NCBI GenBank assembly: GCA_024638395.1
Contig: JAHEKK010000290.1
Coordinates: 1 to 5,080 of the forward strand
Reading direction: 5' to 3'
Length of the DNA stretch: 5,080 nucleotides
From: Gemmatimonadota bacterium
GTDB lineage: Bacteria; Gemmatimonadota; Gemmatimonadetes; Longimicrobiales; Gaopeijiaceae
Every line of letters starts with the position of its first letter. The first letter of the stretch is position 1. Positions 1-5,080 of this stretch are shown in pieces. Below the pieces are notes generated by a model. The model was not told the DNA's origin and searched no databases. It saw only the letters and a program-made list of their open reading frames with translations. A program made the translations under genes and the position numbers.

Positions 1-1243
1 CCATTCGGCCGTTGAACCAGCCGACCACGTTCCCCTCGGCCAGCAACCCAGCCACTCGCTTGGCCTTCTCCTCCGGGCTCAGCCGTTCGTATTTCGCCCC
101 GTGCGATTCCAATATCTCGAGGATCTCCGCTTCCGAGAACTCGGGCCCCAGGTACCCTCCCCGCATCGCGTCGCGTCCATTGACCGAGCGAGAACCCGAG
201 AAGCGTCGATGCCAGATGAGCTGCGCCACTCCGAGGGCTCCGCCGGCGTCACCCGCAGCCGGCTGGATCCAGACATCGTCGAAGGGACCTTCACGCAGAA
301 TCCGGCCGTTGCCGACACAGTTGAGCGCAACCCCTCCCGCGAGGCAAAGCGAAGATGAGCCCGTCAGTTCATGGGCCGTCCTCGCCATGCGCAGCATGAC
401 CTCCTCACAGACGTCCTGGACGGACCGGGCCAGATCCATTTCTCGCTGGGTGATGCGAGACTCCGGCCGTCGGGGTGGGCCTCCGAACAGGGCGTCGAAC
501 GCACCATTCGTCATCGTGAGGCCGGAGAGGTAGTTGAAGTACGTCTGATCGAGCTTGAAGGAACCGTCCTCCTTCAGATCGACCAGGTGATCGAGGATGG
601 TCTGGACGTACTTGGGCTCCCCGTAGGGTGCCAGGCCCATGACCTTGTACTCGCCCGAATTGACCTTGAAGCCCGTGTAGTAGGTGAAAGCCGAATAGAG
701 GAGCCCCAGGGAGTCGGGCCACCGGAGTTCGCGGATCAGCTCGAGCTCCGAGCCGCGGCCGATCCCGATGGAAGCCGTCGCCCACTCCCCCACCCCATCC
801 ATGGTGAGGATGGCCGCTTCCTGAAACGGTGAGGGGAAGAAGGCGGAGGCCGCGTGGGATTCGTGGTGCTCTGCGAAGAGTAGAGGACCCGAATATCCCA
901 GCGCCTCTCGGAGCTTTTCCTTGATCCACAGCGGCCCCGCCTTGAGAAAGGACCTGAGTCCCCTCGGGGCCACCGAAAGGTACGTTTCGAGAATCCGCTC
1001 GAACTTGAGGAGGGGCTTGTCGTAGAACCCGACCGCGGACACCTCGTCGATCGAGACTCCGGCCCGCTCCAGACAGAACCGAACCGCCTCGGCGGGGAAA
1101 CGGGCATCCCCCTTGATCCGGGAGAACCGCTCTTCCTGGGCGGCAGCAACGATTTCGCCGTCACGCACCATACAGGCACCGCTGTCGTGGTAGAAAGCGG
1201 AGATACCCAGGATGTGAGTGGAAGCGCCGTTCGGGCCGGCCAT
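1..1243 (-). CDS. NodU/CmcH-family O-carbamoyltransferase, C-terminus beyond window
   Basis: The family uses carbamoyl phosphate and ATP to form carbamoyl-adenylate and passes the carbamoyl group to a hydroxyl on a sugar, antibiotic or similar acceptor, in the cytoplasm. Reading leftward from ATG at 1243 gives 414 open codons. Visible marks: ILGISAFYHDSGACMVRDGE (residues 11-30) and AAAQEERFSR (33-42), the classic N-terminus; HHESH (126-130), the Kae1-type HxxxH metal motif; MDGVGEW (148-154); GEYKVMGLAPYGEP (197-210); LAGGVALNCVGNGRIL (301-316); and QPAAGDAGGALGVA (327-340). Residues from about 394 (AKRVAGLLAEGNVVGWFNGR) begin the YrdC-like C-terminal domain, which is cut off. Relatives run about 570-610 residues, so roughly two-thirds is visible. 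No frameshift or lost motif is seen. The start puts the first family motif at residue 11 and has GAGG four bases upstream; an in-frame GTG at 1267 is possible but less likely. The family is clear; the acceptor substrate is unknown. Confidence 0.95.
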   Translation of the reverse strand, partial: MAGPNGASTHILGISAFYHDSGACMVRDGEIVAAAQEERFSRIKGDARFPAEAVRFCLERAGVSIDEVSAVGFYDKPLLKFERILETYLSVAPRGLRSFLKAGPLWIKEKLREALGYSGPLLFAEHHESHAASAFFPSPFQEAAILTMDGVGEWATASIGIGRGSELELIRELRWPDSLGLLYSAFTYYTGFKVNSGEYKVMGLAPYGEPKYVQTILDHLVDLKEDGSFKLDQTYFNYLSGLTMTNGAFDALFGGPPRRPESRITQREMDLARSVQDVCEEVMLRMARTAHELTGSSSLCLAGGVALNCVGNGRILREGPFDDVWIQPAAGDAGGALGVAQLIWHRRFSGSRSVNGRDAMRGGYLGPEFSEAEILEILESHGAKYERLSPEEKAKRVAGLLAEGNVVGWFNGRM

Positions 1244-1247
1244 CAAA

Positions 1248-1251
1248 CCTC
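1248..1251 (-). promoter_or_regulatory. Ribosome binding site of the carbamoyltransferase gene
   Basis: GAGG on the minus strand lies four bases before the ATG at 1243. It is short and close, but it is the only purine-rich match near the start, and it favours this ATG over the in-frame GTG at 1267. Confidence 0.45.
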
Positions 1252-1331
1252 GCTGTGTCAGCGACACCTTGGACGGCGCCGGACCTGGTAAGACCCGCAA
1301 GCGACATGCCAGAGCCCCCCTCTTCGGACAC

Positions 1332-1346
1332 CGGGACCGAGTCCCG
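1332..1346. repeat. Short perfect inverted repeat in the carbamoyltransferase leader
   Basis: CGGGAC and GTCCCG flank a three-base loop (CGA), a perfect 6-bp stem about 90 bases upstream of the carbamoyltransferase start. It could fold in the leader RNA. Such stems also arise by chance in GC-rich DNA, and no run of T follows on either strand, so it is not a terminator. Confidence 0.35.
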
Positions 1347-1382
1347 TTCGAGGCCTGGCCCACCCTTGCGAAGGTCGGGATT

Positions 1383-1405
1383 CTCCTGCGGATCGGGTTC
1401 AGGAG
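1383..1405. repeat. Inverted repeat beside the terminator hairpin
   Basis: CTCCTG (1383-1388) and CAGGAG (1400-1405) form a perfect 6-bp stem around an 11-base loop. In leftward transcripts it comes just after the terminator-like hairpin at 1417-1435, so the leader can form hairpins one after another. Its function is unknown. Confidence 0.3.
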
Positions 1406-1406
1406 C

Positions 1407-1435
1407 AAACTGCAAACCCGCCGTCAGGCGGCGGG
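1407..1435 (-). terminator. Probable Rho-independent terminator after the SGNH gene
   Basis: On the minus strand a perfect 7-bp stem of CCCGCCG and CGGCGGG encloses a five-base loop, starting about 40 bases after the SGNH stop codon. It is followed by TTTGCAGTTTG, an interrupted T-rich tail that stands out in this GC-rich sequence. Stem strength and position support termination or attenuation between the SGNH and carbamoyltransferase genes; the broken T run makes it a partial rather than ideal terminator. Confidence 0.55.
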
Positions 1436-1475
1436 CCCACCCTGCGGATTGTAGCAGGGGAGCAACAGCGTCGCC

Positions 1476-3017
1476 TCACCGCCCTGGGGGCGGGTCTTCA
1501 CCTACCGCTTGCTCCAGTAAGGGAAAAAGCTCCTGCTGCACGATCTGGGCAACCCGCTCGTGGCCCCGGACATTGAAGTGGTCGTCGTCACGGAAGAACA
1601 GCAGCTCTCTACCACCATCGGGAACCAGGAAGTCGTGGAGGTCGAGTACATCGAAACCCACGGACCCGGCGACCGACCCCACGTACTCCAGGAAATACGG
1701 CCGTTCGCTGATCACGGGGAAAGCCTGGAAGTGGGGGCCGTGCAGTCGGGCAGCCGTCGGAGCCAGCAAGACCGTCACCTGGACGTCGAACTCGCGAGCC
1801 AACCCAGCCATCTCCCTGAATACGTCATCCAGCAGCGGCCGATTCGGATGATTCCTGACATAGGACTCGCCCACCGTGGCCCGCTCCACGTAGGACGGAT
1901 GGAACAGGCGCCAGCCGAGAGATTCAGACCGGTAAAGGGGATGACTCAACGAGACCCCATCGACGGAATGGGGGTCGTACTCCGGAAGTCCCGTTCTCCT
2001 CCTGAGGGAGATCTCTCCCGTCCGGATCTTGGTGATTACGGCCTGATCCTTCAGCGCACGGGGCACGTTCGCCAAAAGGCCCAATACGGTGCCCCGCCCG
2101 CGACCATCGGTCTGGATCGGCGGCCGGAGCAGGCTCGGGTCGTCCTCGAGATCGTTGCCCTCGTAGATCATCCAGAGCACACGACGGACCCCACCCGCCT
2201 CCTCACGGTGTCGCAGCACGTGGTCGAGGACGCCCAACTCCTGCCGCGGAGAGGCGTCGTGGATTCCCAGGTTGTATACGACCTGGCCGCTCAGACCCTC
2301 CAGTAGACCAGGCCAGCTCTCCTCCTCATCGACACCCCACCCGAAGGTGAACGAATCGCCAAGCGTGAAGACCGTCGCGTCCTTCATGGCGCTGGATTCC
2401 CGAAAGCCCTCGGAGTCGATGTCGATGGTGACAGTACGGGCCTCCAGGACCTGATTCACGAGCGTGGGCGATTCGAGCATGGGCGTGCGGTAGAAATTCC
2501 CGAAATGGGTGCCCGTGACCCGTACCCCCGGCTTGTGGAGCTCGAAGGAGCGTTCGGTGGGGAAGTAGCTCCTGGGGTAGAGCTCGCCGATCCACGCATG
2601 CTCGTCGGCAACCCGGAGCCCGTCGGGGTCGGGGGGAGCCAACCCGTTCAGATAGAGCGTGTAGACCGTGTCCACGACGAGCAAAGACACCAGAAGGGAC
2701 CCGAGGGCAACGGAAACGGTGGCCACCCTCTCTTGCGACAGCCACGCTCGCTTCACGGCCGCGCCCACGGCAACCAGAGCCAGGACCAGTCCACCGAGCG
2801 TTGTGGCCACCCACAGGCTCCGACCGAAGGGAATGGGGGAGCCGGCTTCGTCGAGAAGGAACACGGCGCTGACGTAGGCCCAGGAGACAGCGCATACCAG
2901 CGCACCGAGAAGAACCGCGAGGTGGCGGGCCGGCCGGCGGTCCAATCCCCGCGGCGCTCCGGCCTCCACCGAAGCCGACGGCTCTCCGTCCCTCGTGTCT
3001 CCCGGCCTTTTCTCCAT
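1476..3017 (-). CDS. Membrane-anchored SGNH/GDSL-type hydrolase or acyltransferase
   Basis: This 513-residue protein has an Arg-rich N-terminus, three hydrophobic helices (about 33-55, 69-88 and 98-123), and then a soluble SGNH domain. Positive charge before helix 1 and between helices 2 and 3 (KRAWLSQER) predicts a periplasmic catalytic domain. All SGNH blocks are present: GDSFTFGWGV with the nucleophile Ser222; NLG with Gly251; GND with Asn288; and DDDHFN with Asp477 and His480. DSEGFR (201-206) just before block I is typical of the SGNH proteins found with polysaccharide export or modification genes. The family includes esterases, deacetylases and AlgJ/AlgX-like O-acetyltransferases; which one applies here is not visible. 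ATG at 3017 is chosen because AGGGAG lies six bases upstream. The frame stays open to 3482, but that extension is low-complexity, lacks family features and overlaps the divergent gene. The gene precedes the carbamoyltransferase on the same strand, with a probable terminator between. Confidence 0.9.
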   Translation of the reverse strand: MEKRPGDTRDGEPSASVEAGAPRGLDRRPARHLAVLLGALVCAVSWAYVSAVFLLDEAGSPIPFGRSLWVATTLGGLVLALVAVGAAVKRAWLSQERVATVSVALGSLLVSLLVVDTVYTLYLNGLAPPDPDGLRVADEHAWIGELYPRSYFPTERSFELHKPGVRVTGTHFGNFYRTPMLESPTLVNQVLEARTVTIDIDSEGFRESSAMKDATVFTLGDSFTFGWGVDEEESWPGLLEGLSGQVVYNLGIHDASPRQELGVLDHVLRHREEAGGVRRVLWMIYEGNDLEDDPSLLRPPIQTDGRGRGTVLGLLANVPRALKDQAVITKIRTGEISLRRRTGLPEYDPHSVDGVSLSHPLYRSESLGWRLFHPSYVERATVGESYVRNHPNRPLLDDVFREMAGLAREFDVQVTVLLAPTAARLHGPHFQAFPVISERPYFLEYVGSVAGSVGFDVLDLHDFLVPDGGRELLFFRDDDHFNVRGHERVAQIVQQELFPLLEQAVGEDPPPGR

Positions 3018-3023
3018 CCTGGA

Positions 3024-3029
3024 CTCCCT
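3024..3029 (-). promoter_or_regulatory. Ribosome binding site of the SGNH gene
   Basis: AGGGAG on the minus strand sits six bases before ATG 3017, near-ideal spacing. It decides the start, because the same frame is open for 155 further codons upstream with no comparable site. Confidence 0.7.
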
Positions 3030-3062
3030 CTTGGGCGCGGCTTCCTCTCCCCCCGGCCTGTC

Positions 3063-3102
3063 GCTCGAGGTTCCAGGTCCCCACCGTGCTTGGGGATCGA
3101 GC
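3063..3102. repeat. Compound inverted repeat in the divergent region
   Basis: GCTCGA (3063-3068) pairs with TCGAGC (3097-3102), and inside it TCCCC (3078-3082) pairs with GGGGA (3092-3096). The right arms are contiguous and the left arms are separated by nine bases, giving a bulged 11-bp stem. It lies about 45-85 bases upstream of the SGNH start and about 220 bases upstream of the amidase start. It could be a regulator site or leader-RNA structure for the SGNH gene, or chance in GC-rich DNA. Confidence 0.4.
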
Positions 3103-3310
3103 CTCTCGGCGGACGCGCCCGCTATCGTGCAGGAACCGGGCCACGGGGCCCGCCGGGGATGTGACGGCCCGCTCCAGACCCAGGAGGGGCGGTGGGCAGA
3201 GGAGCCCTTCGCCGAATTGCGGAACGCGGGTGGAACCCGGATGCTGCAGTCCGCGACGCCCCACCGTACGGAGTGAGGCCGACACGCGAGCCGGAGCAGC
3301 GCACTCAAAT

Positions 3311-3316
3311 GGAGGT
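3311..3316 (+). promoter_or_regulatory. Ribosome binding site of the amidase lipoprotein gene
   Basis: GGAGGT is a strong anti-16S match ending four bases before ATG 3320. It identifies that ATG as the start, although the frame is open back to 3086. The start also puts the signal peptide at the protein's N-terminus. Confidence 0.8.
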
Positions 3317-3319
3317 AAC

Positions 3320-4528
3320 ATGAACGACCTGCAGACCAAGGCCGAGAGGAAGGGTCGCCGCCGGCCGGAGGGCTGTCCCTCGGCATGCTTGGGACCGGTG
3401 GCGCTTCTCGTGGCTGTGGCCACCGCTTCCTGCGGCGTCTCCGGGTCCGGTCCGGACCTCGAACAGGCTCAGGAAGCTCCAACCCCCCAACATGTCGTCC
3501 CCTCGACTCCGAGCAACGTGAGCTGGGGATGGTTCCCCATCGACAAGGACCCGGTGGTGCGGGTGCAGCCGGGAGAGACGGTACGCATCCATACGCTCAC
3601 CCACGTCGGAGCGACCCAAGACGAGCCCCCCGTCGAGCTCATCACCTCGTGGGGCATTCCCGAGGAAGAGATCCCCGACGACCTGGTGGCGTTCTGGGCG
3701 TCCCGGGACGGTCGCCCGAGGGAGGGGCGGAGCGGCCACGTCATCACGGGACCCGTGTACGTGGAGGGAGCGGAGCCCGGCGACGCTCTCGTCATCGAGA
3801 TCCTCAGCGTCGAACCACGGGTTTCGTGGGGAGCGAACAACACCAGTCCCACAGGGGGCATCTTCTCGGATGCCTATCCCGGTTACGACGCAGCCCATCC
3901 TGCCCCGTCGATGGAACCCGAGCGTCACGTGATTCGGACGGGCGTCGCTGACGGACGGCCCGTGGCGTTCTTCTCCGAGGACATCCACGTTCCCCTGGCC
4001 CCCTTCCTGGGGATCCTGGCCGTGGCTCCGGACCCGGTGGTCGGGCAGCCCGGCGTGACCGTGCCCGGGGTCCAGAGCTCCAGGCCCCCCGGTGCCTTCG
4101 GCGGCAACATGGACGTGAAGCAGCTGACGGCGGGCACCACAGTGGTCCTTCCGGTCTTTCACCCGGGCGCCCTCTTCTACGTGGGAGATCCTCACACGGC
4201 CCAAGGCGACGGCGAGGTCAGCGGAACGGCCATCGAGCAGTCCCTCACGGCCACGTTCCGACTGTCGATCCGAAAGAGCGGCGCGCCCCCGGCGCCCCGG
4301 GCCGAAAACGACACCCACTACATGATCATGGGGATCGATCTCGACCTGGACCGGGCCGCGCGGACGGCGACGCGCAACGTGGTGGATTTCCTGGTGGCCG
4401 AGAAGGGACTCACCCCGGCCAAGGCCTTGTCGCTGGCGAGCATCGCCGTGGATTTCCGGGTCAGCGAAGTCGTGGACCTGACCCAGGTGGTGACGGGCTT
4501 CATTCCGAAGGAGGTGTTCCTCCGGTGA
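3320..4528 (+). CDS. Exported acetamidase/formamidase-family lipoprotein
   Basis: This 402-residue protein belongs to the FmdA/AmdA acetamidase/formamidase family, whose characterised members hydrolyse short amides to ammonia and a carboxylate. Family marks are ETVRIHTLTHVG (86-97), GHVITGPVYVEGAEPGD (139-155), QSSRPPGAFGGNMD (252-265), and PVFHPGALFYVGDPHTAQGD (278-297) running into GEVSG. The C-terminal part (MGID, 337-340, then VVDFLVAEKGLT and LASIAVDFRVSEVVD) also fits, and the length is close to classical formamidases of about 400 residues. The N-terminus is basic (KAERKGRRR), followed by a hydrophobic stretch and ATASC with Cys38, read as a type II signal and lipid anchor. Threonine at -3 is unusual for a lipobox, so cleavage is likely but not certain. 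This implies action in the periplasm or on an envelope face, unlike cytoplasmic FmdA. It is transcribed away from the SGNH gene, has no same-strand partner upstream and no clear terminator. Family assignment is firm; the substrate may not be formamide or acetamide. Confidence 0.93.
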   Translation: MNDLQTKAERKGRRRPEGCPSACLGPVALLVAVATASCGVSGSGPDLEQAQEAPTPQHVVPSTPSNVSWGWFPIDKDPVVRVQPGETVRIHTLTHVGATQDEPPVELITSWGIPEEEIPDDLVAFWASRDGRPREGRSGHVITGPVYVEGAEPGDALVIEILSVEPRVSWGANNTSPTGGIFSDAYPGYDAAHPAPSMEPERHVIRTGVADGRPVAFFSEDIHVPLAPFLGILAVAPDPVVGQPGVTVPGVQSSRPPGAFGGNMDVKQLTAGTTVVLPVFHPGALFYVGDPHTAQGDGEVSGTAIEQSLTATFRLSIRKSGAPPAPRAENDTHYMIMGIDLDLDRAARTATRNVVDFLVAEKGLTPAKALSLASIAVDFRVSEVVDLTQVVTGFIPKEVFLR

Positions 4529-4567
4529 GGCCGGGTGACGGGCCCCGAACTCCCACTTGGTCCGTAG

Positions 4568-4652
4568 TGCCGGGGGCGGGAGTCGAACCCGCAAGGGCGT
4601 AAAGCCCGGGGGATTTTAAGTCCCCTGTGTATACCGATTTCACCACCCCGGC
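4568..4652 (-). tRNA. tRNA-Leu (anticodon UAA)
   Basis: This 85-base class II tRNA reads on the minus strand. The acceptor stem is a perfect 7 bp (GCCGGGG with CCCCGGC) with discriminator A at 4568. The D region TGGTGAAATCGGTATACAC closely resembles other bacterial leucine tRNAs. The anticodon stem GGGGA/TCCCC holds the loop CTTAAAA, with anticodon TAA at 4616-4618. The long variable arm is GGGC-TTTAC-GCCC, and the T arm is GCGGG-TTCGACT-CCCGC. The 3' CCA is not encoded (CTACGGA follows), so a CCA-adding enzyme is needed. It converges on the amidase gene with 39 bases between their ends. Confidence 0.97.
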
Positions 4653-4722
4653 AGGGGGCTGTGGTGCAACAACCTAGTTCCAGTTGGCCCTGAATCCGGA
4701 CCTCGCTTCGGTGACGGGCCGC

Positions 4723-4740
4723 GTGACAAATGGGTGTCAC
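4723..4740. repeat. Small inverted repeat GTGAC-N8-GTCAC
   Basis: GTGAC (4723-4727) and GTCAC (4736-4740) form a perfect 5-bp dyad with an eight-base AT-richer centre, the spacing of a dimeric regulator site. A further GTGAC starts at 4711. It lies about 70 bases upstream of the tRNA on one side and 210 bases upstream of the lipoprotein on the other. Five-base arms are within chance expectation. Confidence 0.25.
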
Positions 4741-4936
4741 AGAAGTCCAAGGCGTCATCGTCGGATTCTTGAATGACCGAAGACATAGCCGGTCGCGAAG
4801 CGTCCGTTCGATCGACCTTCGTTGATTCTCCAGCCGGCAAGTCGGGTTAGAGGTCCGGTGCGCAGGTCGTCTGGCTGGGTAACCTAACGCCGGCGATGGG
4901 ATCCATGTCCACCGTGAGAAGGAGATCCCTACGCAC

Positions 4937-4942
4937 AGGAGG
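4937..4942 (+). promoter_or_regulatory. Ribosome binding site selecting a GTG start
   Basis: AGGAGG is a perfect Shine-Dalgarno core. It is six bases from GTG 4949, but 12 and 15 bases from the in-frame ATG codons at 4955 and 4958. Spacing therefore favours GTG as the start of the lipoprotein. Confidence 0.75.
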
Positions 4943-4948
4943 CCCATC

Positions 4949-5080
4949 GTGGGCATGATGAAATGGACTGTGGCGGCGTTCCTACCGCTGGCCTTCGCGG
5001 CCTGCGGATCGGGCGGTCACGGGTTGGAGGGTGCCCAGGAGGCTGCCCTGTATGAGCGGCTCTCGGGGACGTGGATCCTG
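4949..5080 (+). CDS. Lipoprotein of unknown function, N-terminal fragment
   Basis: Only the first 44 residues are in the window, and the frame is open to the edge. The sequence begins MGMMKWTVAAFLPLAFAACG: a single Lys, a hydrophobic core and AFAAC with Cys19, which reads as a short lipoprotein signal (phenylalanine at -3 is not the usual leucine). After the cysteine comes a Gly/Ser tether, then LEGAQEAALYERLSGTWIL. The ending LSGTWIL resembles the first strand of small secreted beta-barrel or lipocalin-like proteins that open with GTW, but this is a weak hint from seven residues. GTG 4949 is taken as the start because of the AGGAGG six bases upstream; ATG 4955 would shorten the signal by two residues. 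The amidase lipoprotein upstream shares the LExAQEA motif after its cysteine, and the tRNA lies between them on the other strand. Confidence 0.8.
   Translation, partial: MGMMKWTVAAFLPLAFAACGSGGHGLEGAQEAALYERLSGTWIL

Larger units (their letters stand above)
3018..3319. other. Divergent intergenic region
   Basis: These 302 bases lie between two diverging starts and must hold the promoters of both genes. No good sigma-70 pair is visible. The best rightward candidate is TTGCGG (3217-3222) with GATGCT (3240-3245) at 17-bp spacing, a poor match. Inverted repeats occur at 3063-3102 and 3137-3152 (CGGGCC, ACGG loop, GGCCCG). Open frames crossing the region show no family signature or ribosome binding site, so I see no gene here. 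Confidence 0.6.
4653..4948. other. Intergenic region between the tRNA and the second lipoprotein gene
   Basis: This 296-bp stretch should hold the leftward tRNA promoter and the rightward lipoprotein promoter. The only weak rightward -35-like hexamer I noted is TTGATT (about 4821-4826), without a matching -10. It contains a small inverted repeat at 4723-4740, and a 20-codon open frame starts at 4896 and ends in the next gene's start codons. Otherwise I see no gene and no second copy of the tRNA end. Confidence 0.5.

Noticed and set aside
405..1179. Minus-strand open frames in other phases over the carbamoyltransferase
   Set aside because: The uninterrupted frame from 1243 carries all the carbamoyltransferase motifs, and the other frames are Ser/Arg/Pro-rich with none.
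1560..2306. Plus-strand open frame (248 codons) inside the SGNH gene
   Set aside because: It is opposite conserved SGNH sequence and has no motif of its own, so it is a shadow frame.
2505..3164. Plus-strand open frame (219 codons) across the SGNH membrane region
   Set aside because: Low-complexity Arg/Gly/Pro-rich translation opposite clear transmembrane helices; no sign of a real protein.
3217..3245. Possible sigma-70 promoter TTGCGG-N17-GATGCT for the amidase
   Set aside because: The spacing is right, but the -10 matches consensus at only about three positions; too weak to annotate.
3086..3319. Extension of the amidase by 78 residues to ATG 3086
   Set aside because: It would bury the signal peptide inside the protein, and GGAGGT stands directly before ATG 3320.
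3018..3482. N-terminal extension of the SGNH protein by 155 residues
   Set aside because: The extension is Arg/Pro-rich, lacks domain features, overlaps the start of the divergent amidase gene, and is made unnecessary by ATG 3017 with AGGGAG six bases upstream.
3305..4594. Long minus-strand open frame (429 codons) antisense to the amidase
   Set aside because: His/Arg/Gly-rich composition, no recognisable motif, fully opposite a clear family member and running into the tRNA; a typical shadow frame in GC-rich DNA.
4534..4720. 11-base direct repeat GGTGACGGGCC on both sides of the tRNA (4534-4544 and 4710-4720)
   Set aside because: Considered as an attachment or target-site duplication. Several 11-base matches are expected by chance in 5 kb of GC-rich DNA, and the repeat is not part of the tRNA.

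Overview
The window is GC-rich DNA (about two-thirds G+C by eye, with codon third positions strongly G/C) from a bacterium. Two predicted lipoproteins with a cysteine after an N-terminal hydrophobic segment, a three-helix membrane protein with a predicted external catalytic domain, and strong AGGAGG-type ribosome binding sites fit a Gram-negative soil or aquatic lineage such as Gemmatimonadota, Acidobacteriota or Myxococcota. That placement is inference from style and gene content; no marker gene fixes the phylum.

Left half (minus strand, 1-3017). Transcription runs leftward through two genes. First is a 513-residue membrane-anchored SGNH/GDSL-type protein (3017 to 1476) with three N-terminal helices and every SGNH block visible. 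After a 232-bp spacer carrying a likely terminator and two further hairpins comes the first 414 residues of a NodU/CmcH/TobZ/SxtI-type O-carbamoyltransferase (1243 to beyond position 1), cut by the window edge. SGNH proteins and NodU-type carbamoyltransferases occur together in surface-glycan and secondary-metabolite loci. The most economical reading is a decoration module that adds carbamoyl groups in the cytoplasm and adds or removes acyl groups outside it. Substrates cannot be read from the sequence.

Centre (3018-3319). This 302-bp divergent intergenic region separates the leftward SGNH gene from a rightward gene. It contains a compound inverted repeat and the ribosome binding sites of both genes, but no convincing sigma-70 promoter.

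Right half (plus strand, apart from the tRNA). A 402-residue exported acetamidase/formamidase-family lipoprotein (3320-4528) is followed, on the opposite strand, by tRNA-Leu(UAA) at 4568-4652. A roughly 300-bp gene-poor stretch then leads to the start of a second lipoprotein (4949 to beyond the end; 44 residues visible). The two lipoproteins share a short post-cysteine motif (LExAQEA) written mostly with different codons, which is the most unusual thing I see here.

I found no mobile element, CRISPR array, toxin-antitoxin pair or recognisable defence system. The genes belong to known families; what is less ordinary is their arrangement, the lipoprotein location of the amidase and the shared lipoprotein motif.
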